The notes beneath the pieces were generated by a model, which was given only the letters and a program-made list of their open reading frames with translations, ran no database searches and was not told where the DNA came from. Source: Terrabacter sp. Ter38 (GTDB lineage Bacteria; Actinomycetota; Actinomycetes; Actinomycetales; Dermatophilaceae). From it: a stretch of 64,000 nucleotides of DNA. The translations under genes and the position numbers were made by a program. Location: assembly GCF_024519435.1 (NCBI RefSeq), contig NZ_JALJRZ010000008.1, positions 1 to 64,000 of the forward strand, written 5' to 3'. Of this stretch, positions 31,091 through 44,093 are shown in pieces. The first letter of the stretch is position 1. Every line of letters begins with the position of its first letter.

Positions 31091-31175
31091 CTGACGAAGG
31101 TCAGACCAACGACTGACCCGGTGTTCACGGCCGTTCCGACACGCTCGTGGGGCCACCGCCCGCCCCTGGCGGTGG
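31091..31175 (+). promoter_or_regulatory. Inverted repeats upstream of the secreted nuclease gene
   Basis: The 233-bp gap between hisD and the nuclease gene holds CTGAC-GAAG-GTCAG (31091-31104) with a third CTGAC soon after (about 31113), and a hairpin CCACCGCC/GGCGGTGG (31153-31160 with 31168-31175) in the likely 5' untranslated region. The first could be an operator and the second an RNA structure; both roles are inference. Confidence 0.4.
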
Positions 31176-31217
31176 GTTGCGTCATCCACCCGACTCCCCC
31201 GCCCGACAGGAGAACCC

Positions 31218-32474
31218 GTGCCCGTCGTCATCCCCAGGCGTCGCATCGCTGCCGTCGTCACCGGCCTCGCCATCGCCCTCGTCCCGCCGAGCGTCGCGCT
31301 CACCAGCGCTGCGGGCTCGCCGGCGACGGCCCTGCCGCTCCCCCGCGTGGCCGCGGCGCCCGCTCTGGCTGCGCCCGCCCCGCTCACGGTGTCACAGGCC
31401 ATCGGGTCGCAGACGGGTCAGAGCGCGACCGTCCGTGGCTACGTCGTGGGACAGCCGACCGCGACGAGTACCGTCGTGCGCTCGAGCTTCCCCAACGACT
31501 ACGCGCTCGCCATCGCCGACACCGCGTCGGAGACGTCGACGAGCCGGATGCTCTACGTCCAGATCCCGTCTGCGTTTCGGTCCTCGTGGGGCCTGCGGAG
31601 CAACCCCTCCCTCATGGGGCGACAGCTCGACGTGACGGGTGCGCTGGCGGCGTACTTCTCACACCCCGGCATGACCTCGACGAGCGCCTTCGCGTTCAGC
31701 GGCACGTCGACGACGACCACGACGACCAGCCCCACGAGCACGACGACGAGCCCGAACCCCACGGGCACGACGAGCCCCTACGACTCGACGTACTACGCGT
31801 CGGCCATCGGCCGGACCGGCTCGGCGCTGCACACCGAGCTGCACCGCATCGTCTCCAGCGGGGTCACGACCCTCACCTACGACCAGGTCTGGACCGCCCT
31901 GAAGGACACCGACCAGGACCCGAGCAACACCAGCAACGTCGTCGAGATCTACTCGGGCCGCTCGATCGCCAAGTCCGACAACGGTGGCGGCGTCGACCAG
32001 TGGAACCGCGAGCACGTCTGGGCCAAGAGCCACGGCGACTTCGGCACGGTCAACGGCCCGGGCACCGACGTGCACCACCTGCGGCCCGAGGACGTCACCG
32101 TCAACTCCACCCGCGGCAACCTCGACTTCGACCTCGGCGGGTCGGCGGTGTCCCAGTGCACCGGCTGCCTCAGCGACGCCGACTCCTTCGAGCCGCGCAA
32201 TGCGGTCAAGGGCGACGTCGCCAGGATGATCTTCTACATGGCGGTCCGCTGGGACGGCGGTGACGGCTTCGCCGACCTCGAGCCGAACAACCTCGTCGGC
32301 AACGGGACCGCGCCCTCCATCGGCAAGCTCTCGGTGCTCAAGCAGTGGAACCTGCAGGACCCGCCCGACGCGTTCGAGAAGCGCCGCAACCAGGTCATCT
32401 TCGACACCTGGCAGCACAACCGGAACCCGTTCATCGACCACCCGGAGTGGGTGACCTCGATCTACGGCTCCTGA
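31218..32474 (+). CDS. Secreted endonuclease I family nuclease with OB-fold domain
   Basis: The 418-residue protein begins with a signal-type sequence (RRR then AAVVTGLAIALVPPSVAL, cleavage likely after about residue 35-55). A DUF6359-like OB-fold domain spans about 55-160, a Thr/Ser/Pro linker 161-188, and the endonuclease I (EndA/NucM) domain 190-418. Active-site motifs are WNREHVWAKSHG (262-273) and TDVHHLRPED (283-292), with the beta-beta-alpha-metal histidine. It should degrade extracellular DNA or RNA. The GTG at 31218 has AGGAGAACCC in front. A second secreted nuclease of different fold lies at 34709-38134. Confidence 0.88.
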   Translation: MPVVIPRRRIAAVVTGLAIALVPPSVALTSAAGSPATALPLPRVAAAPALAAPAPLTVSQAIGSQTGQSATVRGYVVGQPTATSTVVRSSFPNDYALAIADTASETSTSRMLYVQIPSAFRSSWGLRSNPSLMGRQLDVTGALAAYFSHPGMTSTSAFAFSGTSTTTTTTSPTSTTTSPNPTGTTSPYDSTYYASAIGRTGSALHTELHRIVSSGVTTLTYDQVWTALKDTDQDPSNTSNVVEIYSGRSIAKSDNGGGVDQWNREHVWAKSHGDFGTVNGPGTDVHHLRPEDVTVNSTRGNLDFDLGGSAVSQCTGCLSDADSFEPRNAVKGDVARMIFYMAVRWDGGDGFADLEPNNLVGNGTAPSIGKLSVLKQWNLQDPPDAFEKRRNQVIFDTWQHNRNPFIDHPEWVTSIYGS

Positions 32475-32508
32475 CCGCCCGTCACCGTGGAGCCCGGGGA
32501 CGGCCGGC

Positions 32509-34608
32509 TCACGACGTCTGGTCGATGAGCACGGCCGTCTCCCAGGCCCACTCGCGCCACAGGTCGTAGCGCCCGGACCTGCCACCATGGCCCGCAGCCA
32601 TCTCGGTCCGGAAGAGGATCTGCGCGGGGTCGTCGACCTCGAGGTCGGCGTGCCGCAACGCCGCGACCCACTTGGCCGGCTCGGTGACGTAGACGCGGGT
32701 GTCGTCGAGGCCCGCCGTCACGAGCAGGCTGGGGTGGCGGGTGGGCCGGACGTTGTCGTAGGGGCTGTAGGACTTCATGAGCGCGTAGGCCGTCGGGTCC
32801 TCGAGCGGGTTGCCCCACTCCTCCCATTCGACGACGGTGAGCGGCAGGCTCGGATCGAGCACGGTCGTCAGCGCGTCGACGAACGGCACCTGCGCGTGGA
32901 CGAAACGGAAGCGCTCAGGAGCGAGGTTGACCACGGCCCCCATGAGCAGTCCCCCCGCCGAGCCGCCCTCTGCCGCAAGACGATCCGGCGCGACGATGCC
33001 GCTCTCGACGAGGTGGTCGGCACACGCGACCAGGTCGGTGAACGTGTTGGGCTTCGCCTCGAGCTTGCCGTCGTCGTACCAGGACCGCCCCATCTCGGAC
33101 CCACCGCGCACGTGAGCGATGGCGAAGACCCAGCCGCGGTCGAGGAGCGAGAGTCGCAGGACGGAGAACCACGGGTCGCTCGAGATGCCGTAGGCGCCGT
33201 ACGCGTTGAGCAGCCCGGGAGCCGTACCGTCGGCCGTGACGTCGTGGCGGTGGACGACGGAGATGGGCACGCGGGTCCCGTCGGGCGCGGTGGCCCACTC
33301 GCGTCGCTGGCGGTACTGCGCCAGGTCGACGTCGCCGCGCACGTGCTGCCGCTTGAGCAGCGTGAAGGTGCGCGCACGGACGTCGTAGTCCTCCACGGTC
33401 CGGGGCGTGACGAGGGACTCGTGGACGACCTGGAGCGTGGGCGTGTCCGCCTCGGGGTTCACGCCGACGTGGAGCGTGCCGATGGGCTCCCCGACGGCGA
33501 TGTCGTGCGACTCCCCCAGACCGTTCGGGGCCGTCGGGTCCCGCAGTACGACCCGCACTCCCGTGCCACCCTCCCGACGCAGCGAAACCGCGATGAAGTC
33601 GTCGAATCCCTCTGCGCCCGTGACGTACTCGTCCTCGGTCGTGACGCCGAGCGGCACCCAGTCGTCCGCCGTCGTGCTCGTCACGGGAGCCGTGGCCAGC
33701 TCGAAGTTCACGCGGTTGGCGTTGTGCGTGACGAGCAGCTGGTCGCCGAACGGCTCGATGTCGTACTCGACGCCCTGGCGACGCTCCGCCACGACACGTG
33801 GCGTACCCATCGGGTCGTCGGCCTCGAGGAGGCGGAACTCGCTCGTCGTCTTGGACCCGATGGCGATGATGACCAGACGGTCGTCCCGCGAGGTGCCGAC
33901 GCCGACGAAGAAGCGCTCGTCGATCTCCTCGTGCACGAGCACGTCGGCCTCGGCGGGGGTGCCCACCTCGTGACGCCACACCTGGTGCGGCCGCCACGCG
34001 TCATCGACGCGAGTGTAGAAGAAGTGCCCGGCGTCCAGTGACCAGGCGAACGATCCGCCGGTGCGGCGTACGACGTCGTCGAGGACGACCCCGTCGTCGA
34101 TCCGGCGTACACGCACGTCGTAGCGTTCGTCGCCTACGGCGTCGACGGCATACGCGAGCAGGTCGCCTGACGGCGACACCTCGCTCACGCCGACAGCGAA
34201 GAACTCGTGGTCCCGGCCCTCCTCGTTCTGGTCGAGGAGCACCTGCTCGCCGACCGGTGGCCGACCGGCGTCGAGGGTCGGGCGCTGCGGGTGGTCGGCG
34301 ACGAGCACCCGCGCCTCGACCGCATACTGCTCGCCCTCGACCGTGCGTGAGTAGTACCACCAGCGGTCGTGACGCACGGGCACCGACAGGTCGGTCTCCT
34401 CGATGCGCGAGCGGAACTCCTCGAAGATCTGCTCGGCCAGCGGACGCAGGTGCTCGGTGCGCTCGGTCGCGTGGGCGTTCTCGGCAACGAGCAGCTCGCG
34501 CAGCTCGTCCGAGTCGCGGTTGGCCATCCACGCGTAGGGGTCGTCGAAACGGTCGCCGTGGTGCTCGCGGGCGACGGGATCGCGTCGAGCGGTCGGGGGG
34601 TGCTGCAT
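32509..34608 (-). CDS. ptrB: Oligopeptidase B (S9 prolyl-oligopeptidase family)
   Basis: A 699-residue serine peptidase cleaving short peptides, typically after basic residues. The beta-propeller N-terminal domain is followed by an alpha/beta-hydrolase domain with Ser550 (GGSAGG), Asp near 636 (GLDDTRV) and His674 (AAGHGG). No signal peptide is seen, so it is cytoplasmic. The ATG (34606-34608) follows a -10 like TAGACT by 6 nt, implying a leaderless mRNA. Specificity for basic residues is inferred from family, not shown here. Confidence 0.9.
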   Translation of the reverse strand: MQHPPTARRDPVAREHHGDRFDDPYAWMANRDSDELRELLVAENAHATERTEHLRPLAEQIFEEFRSRIEETDLSVPVRHDRWWYYSRTVEGEQYAVEARVLVADHPQRPTLDAGRPPVGEQVLLDQNEEGRDHEFFAVGVSEVSPSGDLLAYAVDAVGDERYDVRVRRIDDGVVLDDVVRRTGGSFAWSLDAGHFFYTRVDDAWRPHQVWRHEVGTPAEADVLVHEEIDERFFVGVGTSRDDRLVIIAIGSKTTSEFRLLEADDPMGTPRVVAERRQGVEYDIEPFGDQLLVTHNANRVNFELATAPVTSTTADDWVPLGVTTEDEYVTGAEGFDDFIAVSLRREGGTGVRVVLRDPTAPNGLGESHDIAVGEPIGTLHVGVNPEADTPTLQVVHESLVTPRTVEDYDVRARTFTLLKRQHVRGDVDLAQYRQRREWATAPDGTRVPISVVHRHDVTADGTAPGLLNAYGAYGISSDPWFSVLRLSLLDRGWVFAIAHVRGGSEMGRSWYDDGKLEAKPNTFTDLVACADHLVESGIVAPDRLAAEGGSAGGLLMGAVVNLAPERFRFVHAQVPFVDALTTVLDPSLPLTVVEWEEWGNPLEDPTAYALMKSYSPYDNVRPTRHPSLLVTAGLDDTRVYVTEPAKWVAALRHADLEVDDPAQILFRTEMAAGHGGRSGRYDLWREWAWETAVLIDQTS

Positions 34609-34614
34609 CCGCGC

Positions 34615-34620
34615 AGTCTA
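34615..34620 (-). promoter_or_regulatory. -10 element of the oligopeptidase gene, leaderless
   Basis: TAGACT on the minus strand ends 6 nt before the ATG, so the transcript should begin at the start codon. No Shine-Dalgarno sequence is present. Confidence 0.55.
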
Positions 34621-34664
34621 GGTCGATGCCCCGGCCGCCCGACGGTGGCGCCCCGCACGACGGA

Positions 34665-34692
34665 CGGCCCGGGGTCCGAGGACCCCGGGCCG
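34665..34692 (-). terminator. Terminator after the ExeM-type nuclease gene
   Basis: A perfect 12-bp stem (CGGCCCGGGGTC and complement) with a 4-nt loop begins 17 nt after the stop codon at 34709. It also insulates the oligopeptidase promoter at 34615-34620. Confidence 0.8.
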
Positions 34693-34708
34693 ACCACGTC
34701 GCGAGAGA

Positions 34709-37700
34709 TCAGTGGATGACGATCTGACCCTTGACGGTCTGCGTACCGGAGTCGTAGACCGCGGAGCCCGACGCCGTCGTCACGACGAGGCGGAACGAGT
34801 CGCTCTTGCCCTGGTCGGTGACGGTGACGACCGCGCGGTAGCCGGCGGTCCCGTTGACCGTGACCGGCGCCGAGAAGGTCGCCGTCGTGCCGCTGACGAC
34901 GAGCCAGTCGAACGTCGTCGTGGCGACGGAGAACGACGTGCCTGCGAGGCCGTAGGTGAACGAGCCGGACGGGACCGTGGCCCCCCTGCCGTAGGCGACG
35001 GACAGCTCCAGACTGCCCTTGCCGCTGTGCGACGGGTTCGAGGTCAGGGCACCGGCCGGGGACGCGATGGTGCCGCCTCCGGTGAGGAAGCCGGCCGCGC
35101 GGTCGTAGACCACGAGGCTCGTCGTGCCCGAGTCCGCGTTGCCCCACTGGTCGGTGACGGTGACGGTCACGGTGTAGATGCCCGCCGCCGTGTAGACGTG
35201 GCTGCCGGTCACCGTGCCACCGGTGACGGTGCCGGCCGACGTCGACCCGTCACCCCACGCGATGCCCGCCGTGTGGGTGTCGAGCGGGTCGGCGTCGGAG
35301 AACGTCGCACTGACGCCCGCCGGGGAGCCGACCGAGACGGCCGAGGTCGGGCCGGTGACCGTGCCGACGACCGGAGCGGCGTTGGTCAGGTCGAGCCCGA
35401 CGACGACGGGGTCGTGGTCGGAGATCCGGAACTGGTCGGGCGCGTAGAGGCTCGTGACCTGCCCGGCCGTCTTGAACTCGGTGTTGTAGTCGAGGATCGC
35501 GGGCTCGTCGGCGTTGACGTGCCAGTCGCCGACCCCCGTCACCTGGCTGCTGATCGACGCCGAGCCGAGCGCGTGGTCGAGGTAACCCCACTGCCCGTCG
35601 AAGGCGTAGGAGTACGCCTCACGCCCGTTGCGCTGCTCGATGAGGTTGGTGAAGCCGGCCTTCTCGAGCGTCGTGATCGGGTCCTCCTTGGCGTAGGAGT
35701 TCATGTCGCCGAGGATGAGGACGTCGGGGTCACCGGTTCCCGTCGGGTCGCCGGCCAGCCAGGTGGCGAGCAGCTGGGCCGAACGGACGCGAACCGCGGT
35801 GCAGTTGCCCTGGCCGTCGCCGGCGTCGGGGGTGTCGCACGCGCTGCCCTTGCTCTTGAGGTGGTTCGCGACGGCGACGAACGTGCCGCCCGTCGTGTTG
35901 TCGCGGAACGCCTGGGCGAGCGAGGGACGGTTGCGCGGGCCGGAGTCGCCACCGTTGACGAAGTCGACCGAGTTGAGCGCTGCGGTCGTCCCGACGGGCG
36001 TCACCGCGGCCGGCTTGTAGAGCATGCCGACCTTGATCGCGTCGTTGCCGAGCGCGTCGGCCTGACCGGTGCGCGCGTCGGCGTCGATGAACGCCCACGT
36101 GCCGGCGCCGGCCCTCTCGTTCAGCTTGCCGACGAGGAACTGCTCGGCGCTGTCGACACCGTAGCCGTCGTTCTCCATCTCCATGAAGGCGACGACGTCG
36201 GCCTGCGTGCCCGAGACGGCTGCGACCGTCTTGCGCCACTGGCGGTCGAACTCCGTGGCCGAGTTGGCGCCGCGGCAGTCCATGACGGCACCCGTGAGCC
36301 CGCCACGGCAGTTGTTACCGGTCGTGTCGAGCGTGTTGAAGAAGTTGAGCAGGTTCATCCCCACGACGCGGGTGTCGCCACCCACGGCGGGCGGGCTCGC
36401 CGGACGCGGGTTCGTCGGCTGGAAGTCGACGGTCGCGGACGGGGAGACCGGGCGGATGCGGTACGCGTTGGCGCTGGCCGCGTTGCCACCCCAGGTGTAG
36501 TTGAGGACACCCGTCAGGTCGGTGACGGTGTCGCCACCGCGCAGCGTGTTGGCCGCGCTGAGCGGCTGGCCGCCGCGACCGAAGACGATCGGGTCGACGT
36601 TCTGGGCCTGCGTCGTGTCGTCGAGGATGATCTTGCGCAGGTCGTTGGACGCCTGGAGCGCGGCGGCGTCGGCGCCCGGGGCGACGACGTTCGTCGGCTG
36701 CTCGAGGCGGCCGCCCTGCGAGAGCGTGACCTGGCCGAAGCGGCCGAGCTGGAAGTGCTCGGTGACGGACATGTCCTGCGGGAGCGTGACGAGCATCCCC
36801 TCGTAGCGCTCGAGCGCCGTCGGGCCGGCCACGGGGAAGCGCACCTCGGTCGGGGCGACCGCCCCGGTGCCGCAGACCGTGACCGTGGCGGCGCTGACCT
36901 GGGTCTGGCCCTGGTTCTCGCCGGCGTTGCCCGTCACGGTGACGACGTCACCGAGCTGGACGGCGTTGGCGTTGCTGCCCTCGAAGACGAAGATGCCGTC
37001 GGACGTCGCGGCGTTCCCGTCGCCCTGAGGGTCCTGGAGGAAGAAGCCGCGCAGGGCGGGTGACGGGCCCTCGTAGTCGCCGACGACGACGCCGCGCGTC
37101 GTGACCGAGCCGGTGATGGCCGCGGTGTCGCCGCTGCCCTGGATGGCCGGGATCGGGGTCGCGGTGACCTCGCAGGGGTTGGCGGCCGGCACGGAGAAGC
37201 GCACGACGACGTCGGTCGCCGGGGAGTCCGGCGGGTCGATGGCGTCCTGGTCGGTGACGGCGGAGGCCGAGACCGTCAGGGTGCAGGCGTCGCCGAGGGC
37301 GAAGTCGGCCGACGGGTCGAGCGTGAAGGTCGTCGGACCGCCGGAGACGGTCAGCGTCTTGGGGCCCGAGAGGGAGCAGGAGACGGTGAAGGCTCCGGCG
37401 GCGGGGTCGACCGGCTCGGAGAAGGTCACCCTGGGACTCGCGTCGACCGCGACGTTGGACGAGCCGTCGGTCGGGGTCGTCGAGGTCACGCTGGGGGCGA
37501 CGTCGGTGGCGGGTCCGCCGTCGACGGTGTGGGTCCCCAGGCCGTCGAAGGTGTCGACGGCGTAGCCGTCCCACTGGACGGCGGGGTCGAACGCATCGGC
37601 GCCGTTGGTGTCACCGGTGGTGACGGACGACTTGCGCCGCAGGGTGTTGTCCATGGTCGAGGTGAGCCCGGTGCCCCACTCGTTGACAGGGCGGACGCCG

Positions 37701-38134
37701 ACCTGTCCGAACGCGTCGACGACGGCCCCGTCCTTGCGCAGGACGACGGCGTCGTCGCCGTTCCAGTTGGCGCTCCCACTCAGCAGGTCGGCCTGCGGGG
37801 TGATCCCGGAGCCCGCTGAGGTGTTGGCGAGGACGAAGACATCGCCCGAGGCCAGGTTGCCGCTCAGGGCGATGGTGTTCGTGGCGGTCGTCGCGCCGTT
37901 GGCGAAGACCTGGACGTTGTACTTGGCAGCCGCGAGGTCGACGGTCGCGCCGGTGCCGTTGTAGATCTCGAGCGCCTTGTTGTTGCTCGTGCCCTCGACG
38001 TACTCGCTGATGAACAGCTCCGTCGGGGCCGCCGCTGAGGCCGGTGTGGCCAGGGCGATGGGGGTGATGCCCACGGCGAGCGCAGCGGTGGTGACCGCGG
38101 CGACCCGGCGCAGGGCAGGACGAGATTGACGCAT
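34709..38134 (-). CDS. Large secreted ExeM/NucH-type nuclease
   Basis: The 1141-residue exported protein starts with a signal peptide (cleavage near ASAAA, 33-36). Domains in order are a lamin-tail domain (about 36-200), a bacterial Ig-like domain (213-315), an OB-fold region (320-570), an endonuclease/exonuclease/phosphatase domain (588-915), a PKD domain (921-1010) and a C-terminal post-COAP-1-like beta domain (1013-1141). Catalytic motifs of the EEP fold are visible: MEMENDG, NHLKSKG (757-763), GDMNSY (809-814) and SDHDPV (905-910). There is no LPXTG or membrane anchor, so it is likely released. GGAGG precedes the ATG at 38132-38134. Confidence 0.9.
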   Translation of the reverse strand: MRQSRPALRRVAAVTTAALAVGITPIALATPASAAAPTELFISEYVEGTSNNKALEIYNGTGATVDLAAAKYNVQVFANGATTATNTIALSGNLASGDVFVLANTSAGSGITPQADLLSGSANWNGDDAVVLRKDGAVVDAFGQVGVRPVNEWGTGLTSTMDNTLRRKSSVTTGDTNGADAFDPAVQWDGYAVDTFDGLGTHTVDGGPATDVAPSVTSTTPTDGSSNVAVDASPRVTFSEPVDPAAGAFTVSCSLSGPKTLTVSGGPTTFTLDPSADFALGDACTLTVSASAVTDQDAIDPPDSPATDVVVRFSVPAANPCEVTATPIPAIQGSGDTAAITGSVTTRGVVVGDYEGPSPALRGFFLQDPQGDGNAATSDGIFVFEGSNANAVQLGDVVTVTGNAGENQGQTQVSAATVTVCGTGAVAPTEVRFPVAGPTALERYEGMLVTLPQDMSVTEHFQLGRFGQVTLSQGGRLEQPTNVVAPGADAAALQASNDLRKIILDDTTQAQNVDPIVFGRGGQPLSAANTLRGGDTVTDLTGVLNYTWGGNAASANAYRIRPVSPSATVDFQPTNPRPASPPAVGGDTRVVGMNLLNFFNTLDTTGNNCRGGLTGAVMDCRGANSATEFDRQWRKTVAAVSGTQADVVAFMEMENDGYGVDSAEQFLVGKLNERAGAGTWAFIDADARTGQADALGNDAIKVGMLYKPAAVTPVGTTAALNSVDFVNGGDSGPRNRPSLAQAFRDNTTGGTFVAVANHLKSKGSACDTPDAGDGQGNCTAVRVRSAQLLATWLAGDPTGTGDPDVLILGDMNSYAKEDPITTLEKAGFTNLIEQRNGREAYSYAFDGQWGYLDHALGSASISSQVTGVGDWHVNADEPAILDYNTEFKTAGQVTSLYAPDQFRISDHDPVVVGLDLTNAAPVVGTVTGPTSAVSVGSPAGVSATFSDADPLDTHTAGIAWGDGSTSAGTVTGGTVTGSHVYTAAGIYTVTVTVTDQWGNADSGTTSLVVYDRAAGFLTGGGTIASPAGALTSNPSHSGKGSLELSVAYGRGATVPSGSFTYGLAGTSFSVATTTFDWLVVSGTTATFSAPVTVNGTAGYRAVVTVTDQGKSDSFRLVVTTASGSAVYDSGTQTVKGQIVIH

Positions 38135-38281
38135 GGATTTCCTCCCTGGGACCGGCTCTTCCGCGCGGTCTGCGGGTCACCCTAGACCGGGGCGGTCCGT
38201 CTCGCGCGTCGAGATGGCCACCGGTTGCCGAACGCCCGGTGACATCCCGCCGTCGGCCCGTCGTCGGCCCGTCGTCGGCGC

Positions 38282-39244
38282 TCAGCAGGACGGCCACGGG
38301 CCGGGCCAGCGCGCCAGACGACGCCGCGTGACGAAACGGCGGGGTGTGCCGTCGACGGGGTCGGCGAAGGCCAGCACGGCGGCCAGCAGCTGCAGCGGGG
38401 TGCTGAAGTCGCCCACCGGCACGTCGCGCTCCACGGGGTAGAGGGGGTCGTCGACGATGGGGACGCCGAGGCCATGGAGCTGGCAGCGGAGCTGGTGGGT
38501 GCGGCCGGTGCGGGGCGTCAGACGGTAGAGCCCGAGGTCCTCCCCCGCCGGCCCGGCACCGGACGCCGTGTCGACGAGCTCGACCAGGGTCTCCGCGTTG
38601 GGCTCAGCCCCCTTGACCTCGTAGGCCTGGTGCGTGCCGTGCTCCTTGACGAGGTGCGTGCGCCGGACGAGGGGCAGGGCGAGCCCCTCGCGGACGGGTG
38701 CGACCGCGAGGTACTCCTTGTGCGCGAGCGACTCGGCGAAGACGCCTTGGTAGGCGCCGCGCCACCGCTGCTCCGTCGTGAACATCAGGACACCCGCCGT
38801 CGGCCGGTCGAGGCGGTGGGCCGGGGCCAGACGGTGCTCACCCGTCAGGACGCGGGCCCGGGCCAGGGCGCTCTGCACGACGTGCCGACCGCGGGGCATC
38901 GTCGCCATGTCGTGCGGCTTGTCGACGACGACGATGCGCTCGTCGCGGTGCAGCACGACGAGCTCCTCCGGGTGCACCACCTCGACCGGCAGGTCGCGGT
39001 GCGCCCAGACGGCCGACTGCGGCACGAACGGGGCGTCCGCGGGCACCGGCGCTCCCGAGGCGTCGACGAACTCCCCCGCCACGAGCATCCGGTCGACCTC
39101 GTCGGGCGTGAGGCCCGGCGCGAGCCGCTCGACGAGATGGTCGCGCAGCGACCCCCATGGTCCCGACTGTGGCACCCGGAAGCGCTGGGCGTCGACACCG
39201 TGACGCGGTGGCAGGGGCGAGGGCGGGATCGGCCCGCGTGCCAC
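38282..39244 (-). CDS. RluA-family pseudouridine synthase
   Basis: A 320-residue enzyme that converts uridine to pseudouridine in rRNA or tRNA. The catalytic aspartate is 146 in HRLDRPTAGVLMF, preceded by VVDKPHDMATMPRG and followed by LTPRTGRTHQLRCQL. An S4 domain is not evident at the N-terminus. The RNA target is unknown. The GTG at 39242-39244 nearly abuts the upstream winged-helix gene, so they form an operon with dnaE. A second RluA-type gene is at 46330-47262. Confidence 0.88.
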   Translation of the reverse strand: MARGPIPPSPLPPRHGVDAQRFRVPQSGPWGSLRDHLVERLAPGLTPDEVDRMLVAGEFVDASGAPVPADAPFVPQSAVWAHRDLPVEVVHPEELVVLHRDERIVVVDKPHDMATMPRGRHVVQSALARARVLTGEHRLAPAHRLDRPTAGVLMFTTEQRWRGAYQGVFAESLAHKEYLAVAPVREGLALPLVRRTHLVKEHGTHQAYEVKGAEPNAETLVELVDTASGAGPAGEDLGLYRLTPRTGRTHQLRCQLHGLGVPIVDDPLYPVERDVPVGDFSTPLQLLAAVLAFADPVDGTPRRFVTRRRLARWPGPWPSC

Positions 39245-39245
39245 C

Positions 39246-40360
39246 TCAGGCTGTCCCGCCTGCCGGCGCGACGCGTACGACCTCGGCCTCGGTGCCGAGG
39301 AAGGTGCCGTAGGCAGCGGCTGCGGCCTCGACCTCGCGCCACCGGCGCGCGGACAGGTCGGCGAACGGCGAGACCTCGACGAGCACGTGCTCGCTCCTCT
39401 GGACGCGCCGCCAGGTGCCCGAGACCTCGCCGTCGACGACGAGCGTCGGCTTGAAGACCATGTTGCGGCCGGGCACGACCCTGACGAAGTGCTCGGGGGG
39501 CAGAGTCACCTCGCGGGACTTGTAGCCGAGGAGGAACTCGTCCCACTGCGGCAGCAGGTGCACGGCGCCGGGACCGTCGGGCACCGGGCGCGCATCGACG
39601 TGGGTGAGCCACGTCTGCCCGTCGAGCTCGGCGCGTACGATCCGGTCGCCGACGAGCGCGAGCGCCTCGCGCGTGAGTCCGAGCGGCTTGAGGAGCCAGC
39701 CTGCGAGGTCCTTCTCGGTCACGGGCCCGTGGCTGCGGACGTAGCGCTCGGCCACGGTCGCGAGGCCTTCCTCGCGGGACGGCTTGCGGGAGTGGGGAAC
39801 CCACGAGTCGATGAGGACGAAGCTCGGCTGCTTGCCGATGACCGGCCCCTGGCAGACGAGGCCGCTCATGCAGTGGTGCCCGATGAGGTGGTAGTTGCGC
39901 TGGTCGGTGGGGTCGATGCCGTGCTCGACGAGGAGGGCGGCGACGTCGGGACGGCTCATCGGCTCGCGGAGGTGCTGCTCGAAGAGTCGTCCGGACAGCT
40001 CGACATCGGCCTCGGTGATGCCGAGCTGGGCGAACCGCGTGGCCAGCGTCGTGCTGCGGGGCGCCGCGAGCAGCTCGCACATCCACCGGGCGTCCTCGGC
40101 CGGGACCCAGTGGATGGTGCCGCGCATCGGCCACGTGCGCACCACCTCACGGTCGATGACAGCCTGCTCGACCTGCTCGAGCGTCAGTCCCGAGCGCACC
40201 CCGAGGGACCACACACCGCTGCCGTAGTCCTGGGCCTGGAGGGCGCCGAGCTCCCGGGCGACGGCGAGCGCCGACACCGCACCGTCGCTCCCGAGCGCGG
40301 GCGTCAGGCCGAGCGCGACCATCCGCGTCCGGCGCATCCGCCGGCGGTCCGCCTCGCGCA

Positions 40361-40361
<1 letters not shown>
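39246..40361 (-). CDS. Winged-helix DNA-binding family protein (YcaQ-like)
   Basis: The 371-residue protein resembles the winged helix DNA-binding domain-containing family that is common in actinobacteria (LQAQDYGSGVWSLGVRSG, TWPMRGTIHWVP, FGAWDEF-like LPQWDEFLLGYK). Some relatives of the wider group (YcaQ, AlkX) are DNA glycosylases for interstrand crosslinks, but the catalytic motif cannot be assigned here. The ATG (40359-40361) overlaps the dnaE stop by one base (TGATG), indicating coupling. Confidence 0.75.
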
Positions 40362-43954
<3,593 letters not shown>

Positions 43955-43962
43955 CGTGGACG

Positions 43963-43968
43963 AGTCTA
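43963..43968 (-). promoter_or_regulatory. -10 element of dnaE
   Basis: TAGACT on the minus strand ends 8 nt before the dnaE ATG, so the mRNA is leaderless or has a leader of one or two bases. It lies only about 56 bp from the divergent ECF promoter at 44024-44050. Confidence 0.55.
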
Positions 43969-44023
43969 AGCCTCCGCGAGGACACTCCTCGGCGTGTCGG
44001 TTGGGGTGTCGCGCGGTCGGCGC

Positions 44024-44050
44024 GAACCGATCCGGCACGAGCGGTGTTGA
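44024..44050 (+). promoter_or_regulatory. ECF-type promoter of the sigma gene
   Basis: GAACC (44024-44028), a 17-bp spacer and GTTGA (44046-44050) form an ECF-sigma-type promoter. The wider context GCGCGAACC-N11-AGCGGTGTTGA recurs with identical spacing at 45481-45511 before the third gene of the cassette. The match suggests that the sigma factor reads its own promoter. Confidence 0.65.
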
Positions 44051-44093
44051 AGGGACGTCGGGGCGGCACCATGGGGCCGAGGCACGGTCGTCA

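Noticed and set aside
34712-37063. A 783-codon open frame opposite the ExeM-type nuclease gene
   Set aside because: Composition is that of an antisense frame, there is no ribosome site, and the real gene on the other strand has clear domains.
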